A program made the position numbers and the translations under genes. This document shows positions 20,790-30,228 of a stretch of 42,659 nucleotides of DNA, piece by piece; positions within the stretch are counted from its first letter, which is position 1, and each line of letters begins with the position of its first letter. Location: assembly GCA_023422565.1 (NCBI GenBank), contig JAFAGR010000066.1, forward strand, positions 1 through 42,659, written 5' to 3'. The stretch is from Bacteroidota bacterium. Lineage in GTDB: Bacteria > Bacteroidota > Bacteroidia > Chitinophagales > Chitinophagaceae. The notes under the pieces are model-generated. The model made no database searches. It was not told where the DNA came from and saw nothing but the letters and a program-made list of their open reading frames with translations.

Positions 20790-22934
20790 TTAATTCGCTT
20801 TAGCAAGATTCTCCTTGGCGATAATTCTGTTCACCACTTTAACGGACTCATCCACATAAATATCTTCCGTAAGACGTTTCAGCCAAACTTTATTTTTTTC
20901 AATCTTATCTTCTGCTGCTTTAATGGCCGCTGTATCGGCTGCAAGGTTGTTTACCGTCATAGGTTGGGATAATTTGTACAAATCTTCAATCTCCTTGTAA
21001 ACCCTTTTCAATTCTTTTTGATCTTTCTTGTAGGTTTCCAGATGGAGAGAATAACTTCTGTCGGCATTTTTCTCCAGCCAATCCACATTAGCCTTGATCT
21101 TACCAAAGGTGGTGCTTTTGTTCACTTCCCTGTTGGCCTCAGATATTACAGGATCTGAACTAAATGTACTGTTCCATGTTTTGTAATCGGCCTCGTTTAT
21201 TTCATCCCATTCTAAAGCAAGCGGATTATGTTTTTCACGAAACTTCAGGTGCTCCAAACGATCAGGAAGGACTATATCCGGAGTAACGCCTTTTAATTGT
21301 GTAGCACCGCCATTGATACGATAAAACTTCTGAAGGGTAAGTTTTACGGTGCCCAGATCTTCATTGTTACCAAGTTTGATAAGGCTGTTTTCACTCACGG
21401 GGTTCAATGGTATGTTCCGTTGAACGGTTCCCTTACCATAAGTAGATGTGCTTCCTATCACTACTCCCCTTTTATAATCCTGCATGGCGGCAGCGAATAT
21501 CTCTGAAGCCGATGCAGATGTTTCATCCACCAACACCGCAAGAGGCCCGGAGTACTGTACATTTTTATCCCTGTCCCTCAAAATGTGCGATTTATCTCCA
21601 CGTCCTTTGACCTGAACAATCGGGCCTTCGTCTATAAAAAGTCCCGCCATTTGCACTACATCGTAGAGTGAGCCGCCACCATTACCACGTAGGTCGAGAA
21701 TAATGCCTTCTACGTTCTCAGCCTTTAATTTTTCAACCTCTTTTGCTACATCCGCTCCGCTACGTGCCCCGTCAGGCCGTTCGAAATCGGCATAAAACTC
21801 AGGCAGGTAAATGTAGCCGATCTTGTGCTCGCCATTAATGATCGCAGATTTTGCAAACGTATCTTCCAGTTTTATATCGTCGCGTATAAGCGAGATCACC
21901 TTAATTGTTCCATCCATTCTTCTTACGGTAAGCCTCACTTCCGATCCTTTCTGGGAACCGCGGATTAATTTCACCGCATCGGTCACCGAATAACCGGTAA
22001 CATCCACAGGCTCTTCATTTCCCTGGCCCACTTTAATGATCTCATCATCCACTTTCAATTCTCCGTTTTTCCATGCCGGCCCGGCGCTGACGAGGCTGGC
22101 TATCTTGATCTTTCCATCGTCATCTTTCAATTGGGCACCGATACCGTAAAAACGGCCGCTCATAGATTCATTGAAGGAGCGCAGATCTATCGGGGGAAAA
22201 TAATTGGTGTGCGGATCCATCGTTCCAGTGATGGCATTGATAAATGTGCTAAAATTCTCATCCCCTTTCTCGCGGTTCTTCCGGGTTGAGAAAAACCGGG
22301 AGAGTTGGCGACTGACGAATTCGCGGCTTTCTCTTTCCAGGGTTGAATCTGCCTTTACTTTAAAATCTTTTTTATCCTTATTCTTCTCGCGCTCGTCCTG
22401 CAAATCCACAAACTTTGTAAGTGCGAGATATTTTATCCTTTTACGCCAAACATCTTCGCGCGCGGCAAGGTTAGCCGGGAAATTCACCTTATCAGGATCC
22501 AGCTCCACACGTTCATTAACAGAATAATCGAAAGGCTTTTCCAAAAACCTTGGAAACATAGCTGACACTTCATTTAGCCGGCGGGTATACACATCATTTA
22601 TTTCATAAAATGAATTCAGTTCTGACCCGTTTATCTCATCATCTATCTTGTTCGCGTATTTTTGAAAGGAGGCCACATCTGTAGCAAGTAAAATATTTTT
22701 GTCCCCGTCAAGGTCTTCGGTGAACTTCTTCAATACTTCCGCTGAAAATTTATCATCGATCTTTTTCGGGCTATAATGGCCTTCTGTTAGCAGAATGCCT
22801 ACGTTGCGCAATATTCTGGCGTGCCTTGCCTTAGGGTTATCTTCACTTTCGGTTCTGCCCTGGCTTTGGAAGGCGATGAAAAAACTGGCGGCCACTAACA
22901 ATAGGATAACGGGAAAAAACTTTTTACTCATCAT
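20790..22934 (-). CDS. C-terminal (tail-specific) protease, S41 family, Prc-like
   Basis: A 714-residue periplasmic S41 peptidase with a PDZ domain, like E. coli Prc (682 residues). A signal or anchor segment (MMSKKFFPVILLLVAASFFI) comes first. A long helical N-terminal domain (about 40-250) precedes the PDZ domain (RFYGIGAQLKDDDGKI to SEVRLTVRR, about 260-340). The protease core has DLRGNGGGSLYDVV, the serine motif DETSASASEIFAAAMQDY (catalytic Ser about 475) and the lysine motif STYGKGTVQ (Lys501). A Prc-type C-terminal domain follows. It degrades or trims envelope proteins marked at their C-terminus (family knowledge). I prefer the ATG at 22934 over 22955 because it opens directly into the signal and follows the candidate promoter at 22960-22967. 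Confidence 0.93.
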   Translation of the reverse strand: MMSKKFFPVILLLVAASFFIAFQSQGRTESEDNPKARHARILRNVGILLTEGHYSPKKIDDKFSAEVLKKFTEDLDGDKNILLATDVASFQKYANKIDDEINGSELNSFYEINDVYTRRLNEVSAMFPRFLEKPFDYSVNERVELDPDKVNFPANLAAREDVWRKRIKYLALTKFVDLQDEREKNKDKKDFKVKADSTLERESREFVSRQLSRFFSTRKNREKGDENFSTFINAITGTMDPHTNYFPPIDLRSFNESMSGRFYGIGAQLKDDDGKIKIASLVSAGPAWKNGELKVDDEIIKVGQGNEEPVDVTGYSVTDAVKLIRGSQKGSEVRLTVRRMDGTIKVISLIRDDIKLEDTFAKSAIINGEHKIGYIYLPEFYADFERPDGARSGADVAKEVEKLKAENVEGIILDLRGNGGGSLYDVVQMAGLFIDEGPIVQVKGRGDKSHILRDRDKNVQYSGPLAVLVDETSASASEIFAAAMQDYKRGVVIGSTSTYGKGTVQRNIPLNPVSENSLIKLGNNEDLGTVKLTLQKFYRINGGATQLKGVTPDIVLPDRLEHLKFREKHNPLALEWDEINEADYKTWNSTFSSDPVISEANREVNKSTTFGKIKANVDWLEKNADRSYSLHLETYKKDQKELKRVYKEIEDLYKLSQPMTVNNLAADTAAIKAAEDKIEKNKVWLKRLTEDIYVDESVKVVNRIIAKENLAKAN

Positions 22935-22959
22935 AATATCTGCAATTTTTTGCATGATG

Positions 22960-22967
22960 TAAATTTA
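22960..22967 (-). promoter_or_regulatory. Candidate -7 element TAAATTTA of the protease gene
   Basis: One mismatch (last base) from TAnnTTTG on the minus strand, 25 bases before the ATG at 22934. A TTG about 23 bases further upstream could be the -33 element. Confidence 0.35.
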
Positions 22968-23069
22968 AGAAAACAGCATTGAGCTCTCTTCAATATTAAC
23001 GAATGTTTTTGCAATATGTTTTGTTGTAAATACCGGTGGCTGCAAGAGCTTACAAGCGGTTTAAACCAT

Positions 23070-23098
23070 AAAAAAACCTTCCCGTTTTGGGAAGGTTT
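23070..23098 (-). terminator. Terminator of tRNA-His
   Basis: On the minus strand a perfect 10-bp stem (AAACCTTCCC with GGGAAGGTTT) and 5-base loop begin directly after the tRNA 3' end and run into at least six Ts (A run 23070-23076). The tRNA is therefore a single-gene unit separate from the protease gene. Confidence 0.92.
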
Positions 23099-23099
23099 G

Positions 23100-23174
23100 G
23101 GTAGCCAATGGGGCTCGAACCCACGACCCTCAGAATCACAATCTGATACTCTAACCAGCTGAGCTATGGCTACC
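23100..23174 (-). tRNA. tRNA-His (anticodon GTG)
   Basis: Read on the minus strand it folds into a full cloverleaf. The acceptor stem GTAGCCA/TGGCTAC is extended by the G(-1):C73 pair that marks tRNA-His. The D arm contains GCTCAGCTGGTTAGAGT, the anticodon stem is TCAGA/TCTGA around loop TTGTGAT with anticodon GTG, and the T arm is GTGGG-TTCGAGC-CCCAT. CCA is not encoded. A promoter (23188-23195) and terminator (23070-23098) flank it closely. Confidence 0.97.
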
Positions 23175-23187
23175 GTTTGGCGGGATG

Positions 23188-23195
23188 CAAAAATA
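23188..23195 (-). promoter_or_regulatory. Promoter of tRNA-His (TTTG, 20 bases, TATTTTTG)
   Basis: An exact -7 element on the minus strand 14 bases before the tRNA 5' end. A TTTTTG lies 20 bases further upstream, giving the full Bacteroidota TTTG...TAnnTTTG promoter. This is the best complete promoter in the window. Confidence 0.8.
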
Positions 23196-23303
23196 GAGAA
23201 AAAACGAAGCGTGTACAAAAACAATCCGAAAATTTTTAACAAAACACTTTTCACTATTATCAGCCGTTCATCCCAAAACAGATTTACTTCGCGCATTAAA
23301 TGG

Positions 23304-23311
23304 CATTTTTG
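23304..23311 (+). promoter_or_regulatory. Candidate -7 element CATTTTTG of the large TonB-type receptor gene
   Basis: One mismatch (first base) from TAnnTTTG, 17 bases before the ATG at 23328. It supports that start over frames that extend upstream into the tRNA region. Confidence 0.4.
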
Positions 23312-23327
23312 CGCATATTCCACCATT

Positions 23328-25967
23328 ATGAAAAAGTATTTACTAACTGCATTTTTTATTTCCATTCTATTTCCTGTTTTTGCCCAGTTTCCGGGCGGAA
23401 TGCGTCCCGGCGGGCAGTCGATGAACGTGGGCCAATTCTATGGTAAACTATTGGACGAACAGTCAGGCAAACCGGTTGAAGGCGCATCGGTACAACTTAT
23501 CCAGAACAAAATTGATACCGCTACCAAAAAGAAGAGGGATTTCACTCTTGCCTTCATGCTTACAGACAAAAAAGGCGAGTTTTTGATCGACCAGTTGCCT
23601 GTGATGGGAAATTTCAGGATACTGATCTCTGCGGTAGGTTATAAACCTGTTGAACAAAAAGTGGCCTTCGACCTCAATATGAATGCAGCACGCCAGGGCG
23701 ATATGAGCGGAATGATGAATGCCGTGGTGAAAGACCTTGGCAATATTAAGATGCAGCAAGACTCCAGGGAGTTGCAAAATGTAACAGTTACCGCATCAAA
23801 GCCCCTGCTCGAAATGAATATAGACCGTAAGGTGTATAATGTAGAAAAAGACATTTCAGTGGCCGGGGGAACGGCAGTTGATGTAATGAAGAATGTGCCT
23901 TCCGTGAATGTAGACATTGATGGAAACGTGACACTTCGAAATTCAGCCCCTCAGATTTTTGTGGATGGAAGGCCAACCACGCTTTCGCTGGAGCAAATAC
24001 CTGCCGACCAGATCGCCACTGTGGAAATAATCACTAACCCTTCGGCTAAATACGATGCCAGCGGTGGCGGATCGGGCATTTTGAATATTGTGATGAAGAA
24101 GAACCGCAGAACCGGATACAATGGAAACGTTCGTGCAAGTATCGACTCTCGCGGACGGCCCGGGGGCGGAGGAGACATCAACCTGCGCCAGGGAAAAGTA
24201 AACTTCTTTGCAGCCGCACAGGTGCATATGCCAAAATCGATCGGGGAATCGAACGCTAAACGTACGGATTACTTCGGCAGCGATTCCCTTACCGACCTTA
24301 CCCAGATCTCTGAACCCGGCTTTCGCGGTGGTTTTGGATTCGGCCGTGTAGGGCTGGATTACTTTATTGATAATCGAAACACGCTGACCGTAAGCGGGCA
24401 TTACGTAAGAAGAAAGTTTAGGAATTACGACGATATAGATATTACCCGCACTTGGTATGATGAGGGTTTGCTGATTGACCGGGAAACAGGAAATCGTGTA
24501 ACCGACAACGTTAGCCGCGGTAAAAACTACGGATCATCCCTTAGCTTTAAACACAACTTTGCAAAGTCTGGGAAGGAATGGACGGCCGACGCGAATTTTC
24601 ATTTCATGGATAACAGCAATGAAGGAAACTTCAACACCCGTTATTTCGATATGGATAATAATCCTAAAGGCCTTAACACGATCGAGCGGAGCCTAACGGA
24701 TGGGGATACACGCTTTTTCACTGTGCAGACCGATTATGTGGACCCGTTGAGCAAAACATCCAAAATTGAGGCCGGGCTTCGTTTTTCACAACGCGAGTTC
24801 AGCAGCCTGAACAATAATTACTTCAGAACACCTTCTACAGAGTTTATCCTGATTCCTGCCCTGCATATAAATTATAAATACACCGATAAGGTTTATGCGG
24901 CCTACGCTACCTATTCGCAGCAGATCAAAAAATTCTCTTTTCAAACAGGATTACGGATAGAGAGTTCGGAATACGATGGCGATTTTATTTCTAAGAATAG
25001 GAAGTTCGGAAACGAGTATCCATTCAGCCTTTTCCCGAGCGTGTTCATGACCTATAAAGTAACTGAGAAACAGGATTTCCAGGTGAACTACACCCGTAAA
25101 GTGAACAGGCCCAACTTTTTTCAGCTGATACCTTTTGTGGATTACTCGGATTCCTTAAACATCAGCGTGGGCAATCCTGACCTGGTGCCAGAGTTCACTA
25201 ATCTTGTGGAAATAGGTTATTCGAATCAGTTTAAACCTGGCCATTCCCTTTTGTTAAGCTTATATGGAAAGAATACGAATGACCTGATCACGCGTTACCA
25301 ATACCGAGCCCCGCATCCTGACGTGTCACGTACAGACAGCGTTCTGCTTGGTACTTTTGCCAATGCAAACCGCAGTTATACAGTGGGGTTTGAAATCACA
25401 GGAAAGAATAAGATCAGTAAGTGGTGGGATATTACCACCAACATAAACCTTTACCAGGTTCAAATTAATGCGGGCAATATTCCCGGCGCCGAAGACAGCA
25501 GGCAGTTCAGTTGGTTCGGAAAGTTGAACAACAGCTTTACGCTGCCAAAGAAGTTCACCATACAGTTCACAGCAGATTACCAGGCAAAGACCCTCCTACC
25601 CGCACAGGGCGGTGGCGCACGAGGTGGCGGCGGTGGCGGGATGTGGGGTGGTTTTGGAATGAACCAATCGACCGCCCAGGGATACATAAAACCTGTCTAC
25701 GGGTTTGATATTTCGGTAAGAAAAAATTTCTTAAAGAATAATGCGGCCTCGCTTACTCTTCAGTTTAGCGACATCTTCCGTACGAGGTTATATGGATCCT
25801 ATGCAGAATCTGCATTTTTTGCGCAGGACAATGAACGCCGCCGCGACCCTCAGGTGCTGCGCCTGAACTTCAACTATCGTTTCGGAAAATTAGATGCAGG
25901 GTTATTCAAACGCAAGAATATCAGGGGAGAAATGGAAACGATGCAATCTTTAGGAACGGGAGGTTAG
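23328..25967 (+). CDS. Outer-membrane beta-barrel receptor with carboxypeptidase-like regulatory domain (OMP_b-brl_3 type)
   Basis: An 879-residue TonB-dependent-receptor-like outer-membrane protein. A signal peptide (MKKYLLTAFFISILFPVFAQ) precedes a carboxypeptidase-regulatory-like domain (YGKLLDEQSGKPVEGASVQL to about 130). The plug follows (VTVTASKPLLEMNIDRKVYN, VDVMKNVPSVNVDIDGNVTL, IFVDGRPTTL, IEIITNPSAKYDASGGGSG). The large barrel ends in LRLNFNYRFGKLDAG. The LRNSAPQIFVDGRP plug and NPSAKYDASGG motif mark the outer-membrane-barrel family rather than SusC, and no susD gene follows. The substrate is unknown. A Gly-rich stretch near residue 765 (GGGARGGGGGGMWGGFG) interrupts the barrel. 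The ATG at 23328 fits the signal peptide; the open frame back to 23166 overlaps the tRNA and is not coding. Confidence 0.9.
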   Translation: MKKYLLTAFFISILFPVFAQFPGGMRPGGQSMNVGQFYGKLLDEQSGKPVEGASVQLIQNKIDTATKKKRDFTLAFMLTDKKGEFLIDQLPVMGNFRILISAVGYKPVEQKVAFDLNMNAARQGDMSGMMNAVVKDLGNIKMQQDSRELQNVTVTASKPLLEMNIDRKVYNVEKDISVAGGTAVDVMKNVPSVNVDIDGNVTLRNSAPQIFVDGRPTTLSLEQIPADQIATVEIITNPSAKYDASGGGSGILNIVMKKNRRTGYNGNVRASIDSRGRPGGGGDINLRQGKVNFFAAAQVHMPKSIGESNAKRTDYFGSDSLTDLTQISEPGFRGGFGFGRVGLDYFIDNRNTLTVSGHYVRRKFRNYDDIDITRTWYDEGLLIDRETGNRVTDNVSRGKNYGSSLSFKHNFAKSGKEWTADANFHFMDNSNEGNFNTRYFDMDNNPKGLNTIERSLTDGDTRFFTVQTDYVDPLSKTSKIEAGLRFSQREFSSLNNNYFRTPSTEFILIPALHINYKYTDKVYAAYATYSQQIKKFSFQTGLRIESSEYDGDFISKNRKFGNEYPFSLFPSVFMTYKVTEKQDFQVNYTRKVNRPNFFQLIPFVDYSDSLNISVGNPDLVPEFTNLVEIGYSNQFKPGHSLLLSLYGKNTNDLITRYQYRAPHPDVSRTDSVLLGTFANANRSYTVGFEITGKNKISKWWDITTNINLYQVQINAGNIPGAEDSRQFSWFGKLNNSFTLPKKFTIQFTADYQAKTLLPAQGGGARGGGGGGMWGGFGMNQSTAQGYIKPVYGFDISVRKNFLKNNAASLTLQFSDIFRTRLYGSYAESAFFAQDNERRRDPQVLRLNFNYRFGKLDAGLFKRKNIRGEMETMQSLGTGG

Positions 25968-26447
25968 TTTGGAAAGACGCAATGCTTGGCATCTGTACGG
26001 TTGCAATTATTTCCCGTGGCATTAGGGCTTTGGGGACGATAGACGCAAACAGATGGCTGTTACTTTGAAATCTTTAGTAGTAAGTAAGACGCTAAATCGT
26101 ACATCGTCAATCTTAAATCGTCAATCGTAATTCCCTTTGCGTATTTTGCCTTCTTTGCCACTTTGCGGGAAACATGCAGATTTCACGCAAAGGCACGAAG
26201 TGAGCAGTAAAATGATTTAAGCAGAATTCGTTTTTGAACAGAAATTTAATTGCGAATCAAATTTAAGATCGCAAATATCAATTCGTAATTCTGAGATCCC
26301 GGCAATCGTACATTGTAAATGCCGACGCTTTAGTCTGCATCGAGAACAGACGCTTCGGTCTGTTTAAAACCCGCCTCGCAACGTCTCGATCGTAAATCCC
26401 CCTGCGTCTGCCTTTTTTCGCTATTTTGCGACACCATTTAACAACGC
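25968..26447. repeat. Intergenic region with inverted copy of the 174-base repeat and a degenerate double hairpin
   Basis: No gene is seen in these 480 bases. About 26155-26291 is a reverse-complement copy of the left-edge repeat: TTTTTGAACAG at 26231 matches CTGTTCAAAAA at 225, and AAGATCGCAAA matches the TTTGCGATCTT of both left copies. It holds a good hairpin, TTTGCGGGAAA with TTTCACGCAAA (26163-26191). At 26319-26390 is a decayed relative of the double hairpin at 5164-5211, with an extra AACAGAC/GTCTGTT stem. A half-palindrome GACGCAATGC lies just after the receptor stop. A near-consensus TATTTTG at 26422-26428 may be the YfhO promoter. Confidence 0.75.
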
Positions 26448-29093
26448 ATGAGAAACTATAAGCATCTTGTTCCCCACCTGGTTGCGGTGGGCATATTTTT
26501 ATTGGTAGCAGTGATATTTTGCAAGCCTGCGCTTGAATCGGGCGTGATCCTGAAACAGGGCGACGTGGCGGGATGGCAGGGTATGAGCAACCAGAGTTAT
26601 GAGTATAAAAAGATACATGGGCATGTGCCGCTTTGGGTGACAAGTATGTTTAGCGGGATGCCTGCTTACCAGATCGCGATTGAAGGAAGTTTTCATCCTC
26701 TTCATTATATAGATAAGTCGATACAGCTTTGGTTGCCGAAACCCCTGAACTTTTTCTTCCTGGCATGCATTTGCTTTTACTTTTTAGGCATCGTACTTCG
26801 ATTACGACCGGCCGCTGCCATTGCAGGCGCGATCGGTTTTGCGTATTGCAGCTTCTCTCCCATCATTATTACGGCGGGCCACGAAACGCAGATGTATGCG
26901 CTGGCTTATTGTCCCGCTGTAATAGGTGCGGTGATATTGCTCCTGGAGAAAAAATATTTATCGGGCTTCGTACTCACTTCGCTTTTTACCGCGTTGCAAA
27001 TTAACCAGGGCCACCAACAGGTAAGTTATTATCTCTTCCTTGTACTCCTTGCCATGATCATTGCCTATGCCGTCCGCTTTTTCAAACAGGGCGAAGTGGC
27101 GCACCTGGTGAAGAGCACAGGAATGCTGGTGATTGCCGCGCTGGTAGGCGTTGCCGTTAGTGCGATCACGCTTTTAACCGTGTATGATTTTTCAAAAGAA
27201 TCAAAACGCGGCGGACAATTGGTGATGACTGAAGGTAACACAGCAGACAAAGTGAAAGACGGTAAAACCGTGGGGCTGACAAAGGATTACGCATTTATGT
27301 GGAGCTACGGGAAAGCGGAATCTATGAGCCTTATGTTTCCCGGCGTAAAGGGATATGGAACGCATGTGGCGGAAAGAGATGGGGAACAGTACATTTTTCC
27401 GAAGCTTGATGAAAATTCAAACACGGCGAAATTTCTCACGCAAAAATTGAATGTTCCTGAAGACCAGGCTGCAAACTTCGCACTTCAGCAAAGTACGGCC
27501 TTATATTGGGGTGACCAACCCTTTACCAATGGCCCGGTGTACCTCGGCGCCATTATATGTTTCCTGTTTTTATTTGGGATGTTTTATCTGGATGGAAAGC
27601 ACAAATGGTGGATACTCGCCATAAGCATACTGTCAATTTTACTCGCATGGGGGGATAATTTCAAAGCCTTCAACTATTTCATGTTTGATTATTTCCCGCT
27701 TTACAACAAGTTCAGGGTGCCGACCATGATATTGATAATTCCTCAATTACTATTTCCTGTTGTGGGCGCAATGGCTTTAAGCAAACTTGCCGATGAACAG
27801 GCAGGAAATGCGTGGAAGCCTTTCAAACATAGCCTTTATGCCACGGCCCTAGTTTTTGTTGCTGCGCTGTTATACTATACATCAGCAGATTTTTCGAAAG
27901 AGAATCGCAATCGTACAAATCAGTTCAACACGATTGTGCAAACCGGTGGGGAAGCCGCATCACAAAAGCTGGGAGAATTGAATGCCACCGAGCAGGCTTT
28001 AACGGACAACCGCATTTACGAAGGCATGTTCATGAATCTGCAGGGCCAGCCAGATAGTCAAAAAACGGCTCGTGAGTTTGTTAGTGCACTTAGAAAAGAT
28101 CGTGCTGATAAAATGTTGGGCGACATAGGCCGTTCATTTTTGTTTGTATTAGCTGCCGCCGCTGCCATAGCGCTTTATATCAAAAAGAGATACAATGCTA
28201 ACCTGATGATGGCTGGTGTTGCCCTTCTTATTTCCATTGACCTGCTTGGTTTCGGATCAAACTACCTGAATAAGGAAAGTTTTGAATCTGCCGATAACTA
28301 TGTAGATTCTGAGTTCCCGCTTTCAAACGCAGACAGGGAGATATTAAAAGACAAGGATCCAAATTTCCGGGTGTTTAATACTACGCGTGGGCTCGATGAA
28401 TCAAGAACCTCGTACTATCACAAATCAATTGGCGGGTATCATCCTGCAAAAATTGGCATTTATGATGACCTTATCGCGCATCAGCTCAGCGGCCAGCCAA
28501 ACATTGGCGTGGTGAACATGCTGAACGCGAAATATATCATTCAACAACAGGGCAACGATGTAGTGGCGTTGCGAAATCCGGGTGCGTTGGGCAATGCATG
28601 GTTTGTAAAAGGAATTCGTTTTGTAAATGGACCGGTTGAAGAGATGAGGGCGCTTACCGGCCTCAACACCGCTGATTCCGCCATTGCAGATGCATCCTAT
28701 CAGACGCTTGTGAAAGATGTGACTGCGCCGGACAGTGCCGCAAGCATTACAATGACGGCCTTCGATAACGATGCCATCACCTATAAAACGCAAACAAGCG
28801 GCAACCATATAGCTGTATTCAGCGAGGTGTTTTACAAAGACTGGAAAGCATACATTGACGGGAAGCCTGCGGACTATTTCAAAGCCAATTATGTTTTGCG
28901 CGCCATGGTTGTACCTGCGGGAGCGCATACCATTGAGTTCAAATTTGAACCAACTATATATCACACAGGCGACCGAATCAGCCAGATCAGTGGATGGCTT
29001 GTTTTCCTGATGACCATTGGGTGGCTGATATGGAAAATATTCAAAATGGTAAAAGGAAGAAACAGCACCGAAGCCCCACGGAAACAGAATTGA
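26448..29093 (+). CDS. YfhO family membrane protein (GT-C-like)
   Basis: An 881-residue integral membrane protein with about 12-14 hydrophobic segments, beginning HLVAVGIFLLVAVIFCKPAL. The YfhO family opening is clear: a periplasmic loop with GDVAGWQGMSNQSYEY, LWVTSMFSGMPAYQI, then ITAGHETQMYALAYCPAVIG and YFPLYNKFRVPTMILIIPQL. The C-terminal 200 residues are a soluble extracytoplasmic domain ending KDWKAYIDGKPADYFKANYV and one last membrane segment. YfhO proteins are GT-C-like and, where studied in Gram-positives, glycosylate teichoic acids (family knowledge). In Bacteroidota the acceptor is unknown. Its stop lies one base before the TTG start of the next glycosyltransferase, so it belongs to the polysaccharide locus. 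Confidence 0.9.
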   Translation: MRNYKHLVPHLVAVGIFLLVAVIFCKPALESGVILKQGDVAGWQGMSNQSYEYKKIHGHVPLWVTSMFSGMPAYQIAIEGSFHPLHYIDKSIQLWLPKPLNFFFLACICFYFLGIVLRLRPAAAIAGAIGFAYCSFSPIIITAGHETQMYALAYCPAVIGAVILLLEKKYLSGFVLTSLFTALQINQGHQQVSYYLFLVLLAMIIAYAVRFFKQGEVAHLVKSTGMLVIAALVGVAVSAITLLTVYDFSKESKRGGQLVMTEGNTADKVKDGKTVGLTKDYAFMWSYGKAESMSLMFPGVKGYGTHVAERDGEQYIFPKLDENSNTAKFLTQKLNVPEDQAANFALQQSTALYWGDQPFTNGPVYLGAIICFLFLFGMFYLDGKHKWWILAISILSILLAWGDNFKAFNYFMFDYFPLYNKFRVPTMILIIPQLLFPVVGAMALSKLADEQAGNAWKPFKHSLYATALVFVAALLYYTSADFSKENRNRTNQFNTIVQTGGEAASQKLGELNATEQALTDNRIYEGMFMNLQGQPDSQKTAREFVSALRKDRADKMLGDIGRSFLFVLAAAAAIALYIKKRYNANLMMAGVALLISIDLLGFGSNYLNKESFESADNYVDSEFPLSNADREILKDKDPNFRVFNTTRGLDESRTSYYHKSIGGYHPAKIGIYDDLIAHQLSGQPNIGVVNMLNAKYIIQQQGNDVVALRNPGALGNAWFVKGIRFVNGPVEEMRALTGLNTADSAIADASYQTLVKDVTAPDSAASITMTAFDNDAITYKTQTSGNHIAVFSEVFYKDWKAYIDGKPADYFKANYVLRAMVVPAGAHTIEFKFEPTIYHTGDRISQISGWLVFLMTIGWLIWKIFKMVKGRNSTEAPRKQN

Positions 29094-29094
29094 A

Positions 29095-30228
29095 TTGCGT
29101 GAAGGTAAACAGCATATCACCGGGTTGATCCCCTATTCAGTTTTTCCGGCCAGGATGGGTGGACAGAAAGGTATCGCGCTTTTTTACCGCTACCTCGGCG
29201 AGATGACAAACCTGAACCTCGTTGTTCCATCCGTTTCGGATAGGCCTAACGGTTACCCCGCCACGATTTTTCCCATTTTAGGAAAAGGAATCCGCAGGTA
29301 CATCAACCCTTTGTTGTACGGGAGAGTAAAAAAAGTGTTGAAAGATACCTCTTCCTCCGTGTTAATCATAGAACATCCCTACCTCGGATGGCTGGGTTAC
29401 CTTTTAAAAAAGGGTGCGCATGTAAAACTCGTTGTTCACTCTCACAATATTGAGTCGCTGCGTTTTAAAAGCACGGGCAAATGGTGGTGGGGACTGCTTT
29501 GGCATTATGAAAGATTCACGCACAGGGCTGCCGACTTCAGCTTTTTTGTGACCCGGGAAGACATGTTATTTGCTATGAAACATTTTAAGCTTTCTTCTAA
29601 AAAGTGTAAAACGATCACTTACGGGTTCGAACGAAGTTCGGCACCTTCACCGGAAGAAAGACACAAGGCAGCCCGGTTCATCAGGGAAAAACATAACATT
29701 CCTACTTACGAACAGGTATACCTTTTCAATGGCACATTGCATTATGGCCCTAACCTTGATGCACTTGAATATATTCTCCGGGAAATAAATCCGCGGCTGT
29801 TAAAGGAAAGATCAGACTATAAGATAATTGTGTGTGGGAAGGGATTGCCGGACAGTTTCGAAAACTTAAAAGGATTTGCAGACCGGAATATCATTTTCGC
29901 CGGCTTTGTTGATGACATTGAACCGTACTTCCTCGGCTCCGATGTTTTTTTGAATCCACTTACAGATGGTGGGGGCATTAAAACAAAACTGGTGGAAGCA
30001 CTTGGTTATAATATGGATGCTGTGAGCACTAAAAGCGGTGCAATTGGCGTTCCTATAGAGGTTACAGGCGGAAAGTTGAAAGTTGCGGAGGATAAAGATT
30101 GGGAAACATTTGTAAAATTGTTAATTTCAACAAAAAACCAAAACAACATACCGGCAGAATTTTTTAACCATTTTTATTGGGGTAATATTGCAAAAGAGGC
30201 AGCAGGGGTGTTAAGCAATCAGTTATGA
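29095..30228 (+). CDS. Glycosyltransferase, GT-B fold (family 4-like)
   Basis: A 377-residue cytoplasmic sugar transferase. The N-terminal Rossmann half begins ITGLIPYSVFPARMGGQKGI, with the Gly-Gly loop that binds the acceptor or donor phosphate. The C-terminal half has LFNGTLHYGPNLDALEYIL, KIIVCGKGLPDSF, NIIFAGFVDDIEPYFLGSDV and NPLTDGGGIKTKLVEALGYN, the donor-nucleotide region of GT4-type enzymes. Donor and acceptor are unknown. The frame has no ATG before residue 21, so I take the TTG at 29095, one base after the YfhO stop, which gives the expected N-terminus. The last four bases (ATGA) overlap the reductase gene, so the three genes are co-translated. Confidence 0.85.
   Translation: MREGKQHITGLIPYSVFPARMGGQKGIALFYRYLGEMTNLNLVVPSVSDRPNGYPATIFPILGKGIRRYINPLLYGRVKKVLKDTSSSVLIIEHPYLGWLGYLLKKGAHVKLVVHSHNIESLRFKSTGKWWWGLLWHYERFTHRAADFSFFVTREDMLFAMKHFKLSSKKCKTITYGFERSSAPSPEERHKAARFIREKHNIPTYEQVYLFNGTLHYGPNLDALEYILREINPRLLKERSDYKIIVCGKGLPDSFENLKGFADRNIIFAGFVDDIEPYFLGSDVFLNPLTDGGGIKTKLVEALGYNMDAVSTKSGAIGVPIEVTGGKLKVAEDKDWETFVKLLISTKNQNNIPAEFFNHFYWGNIAKEAAGVLSNQL

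Noticed and set aside
23166..23327. N-terminal extension of the large receptor by 54 residues
   Set aside because: It would begin inside tRNA-His and precede a clear signal peptide; the promoter-like CATTTTTG at 23304-23311 also lies within it.
28425..29120. 231-residue minus-strand frame under the 3' end of the YfhO gene
   Set aside because: No promoter, no recognised motif, and the YfhO protein continues through the region with its expected C-terminal domain.
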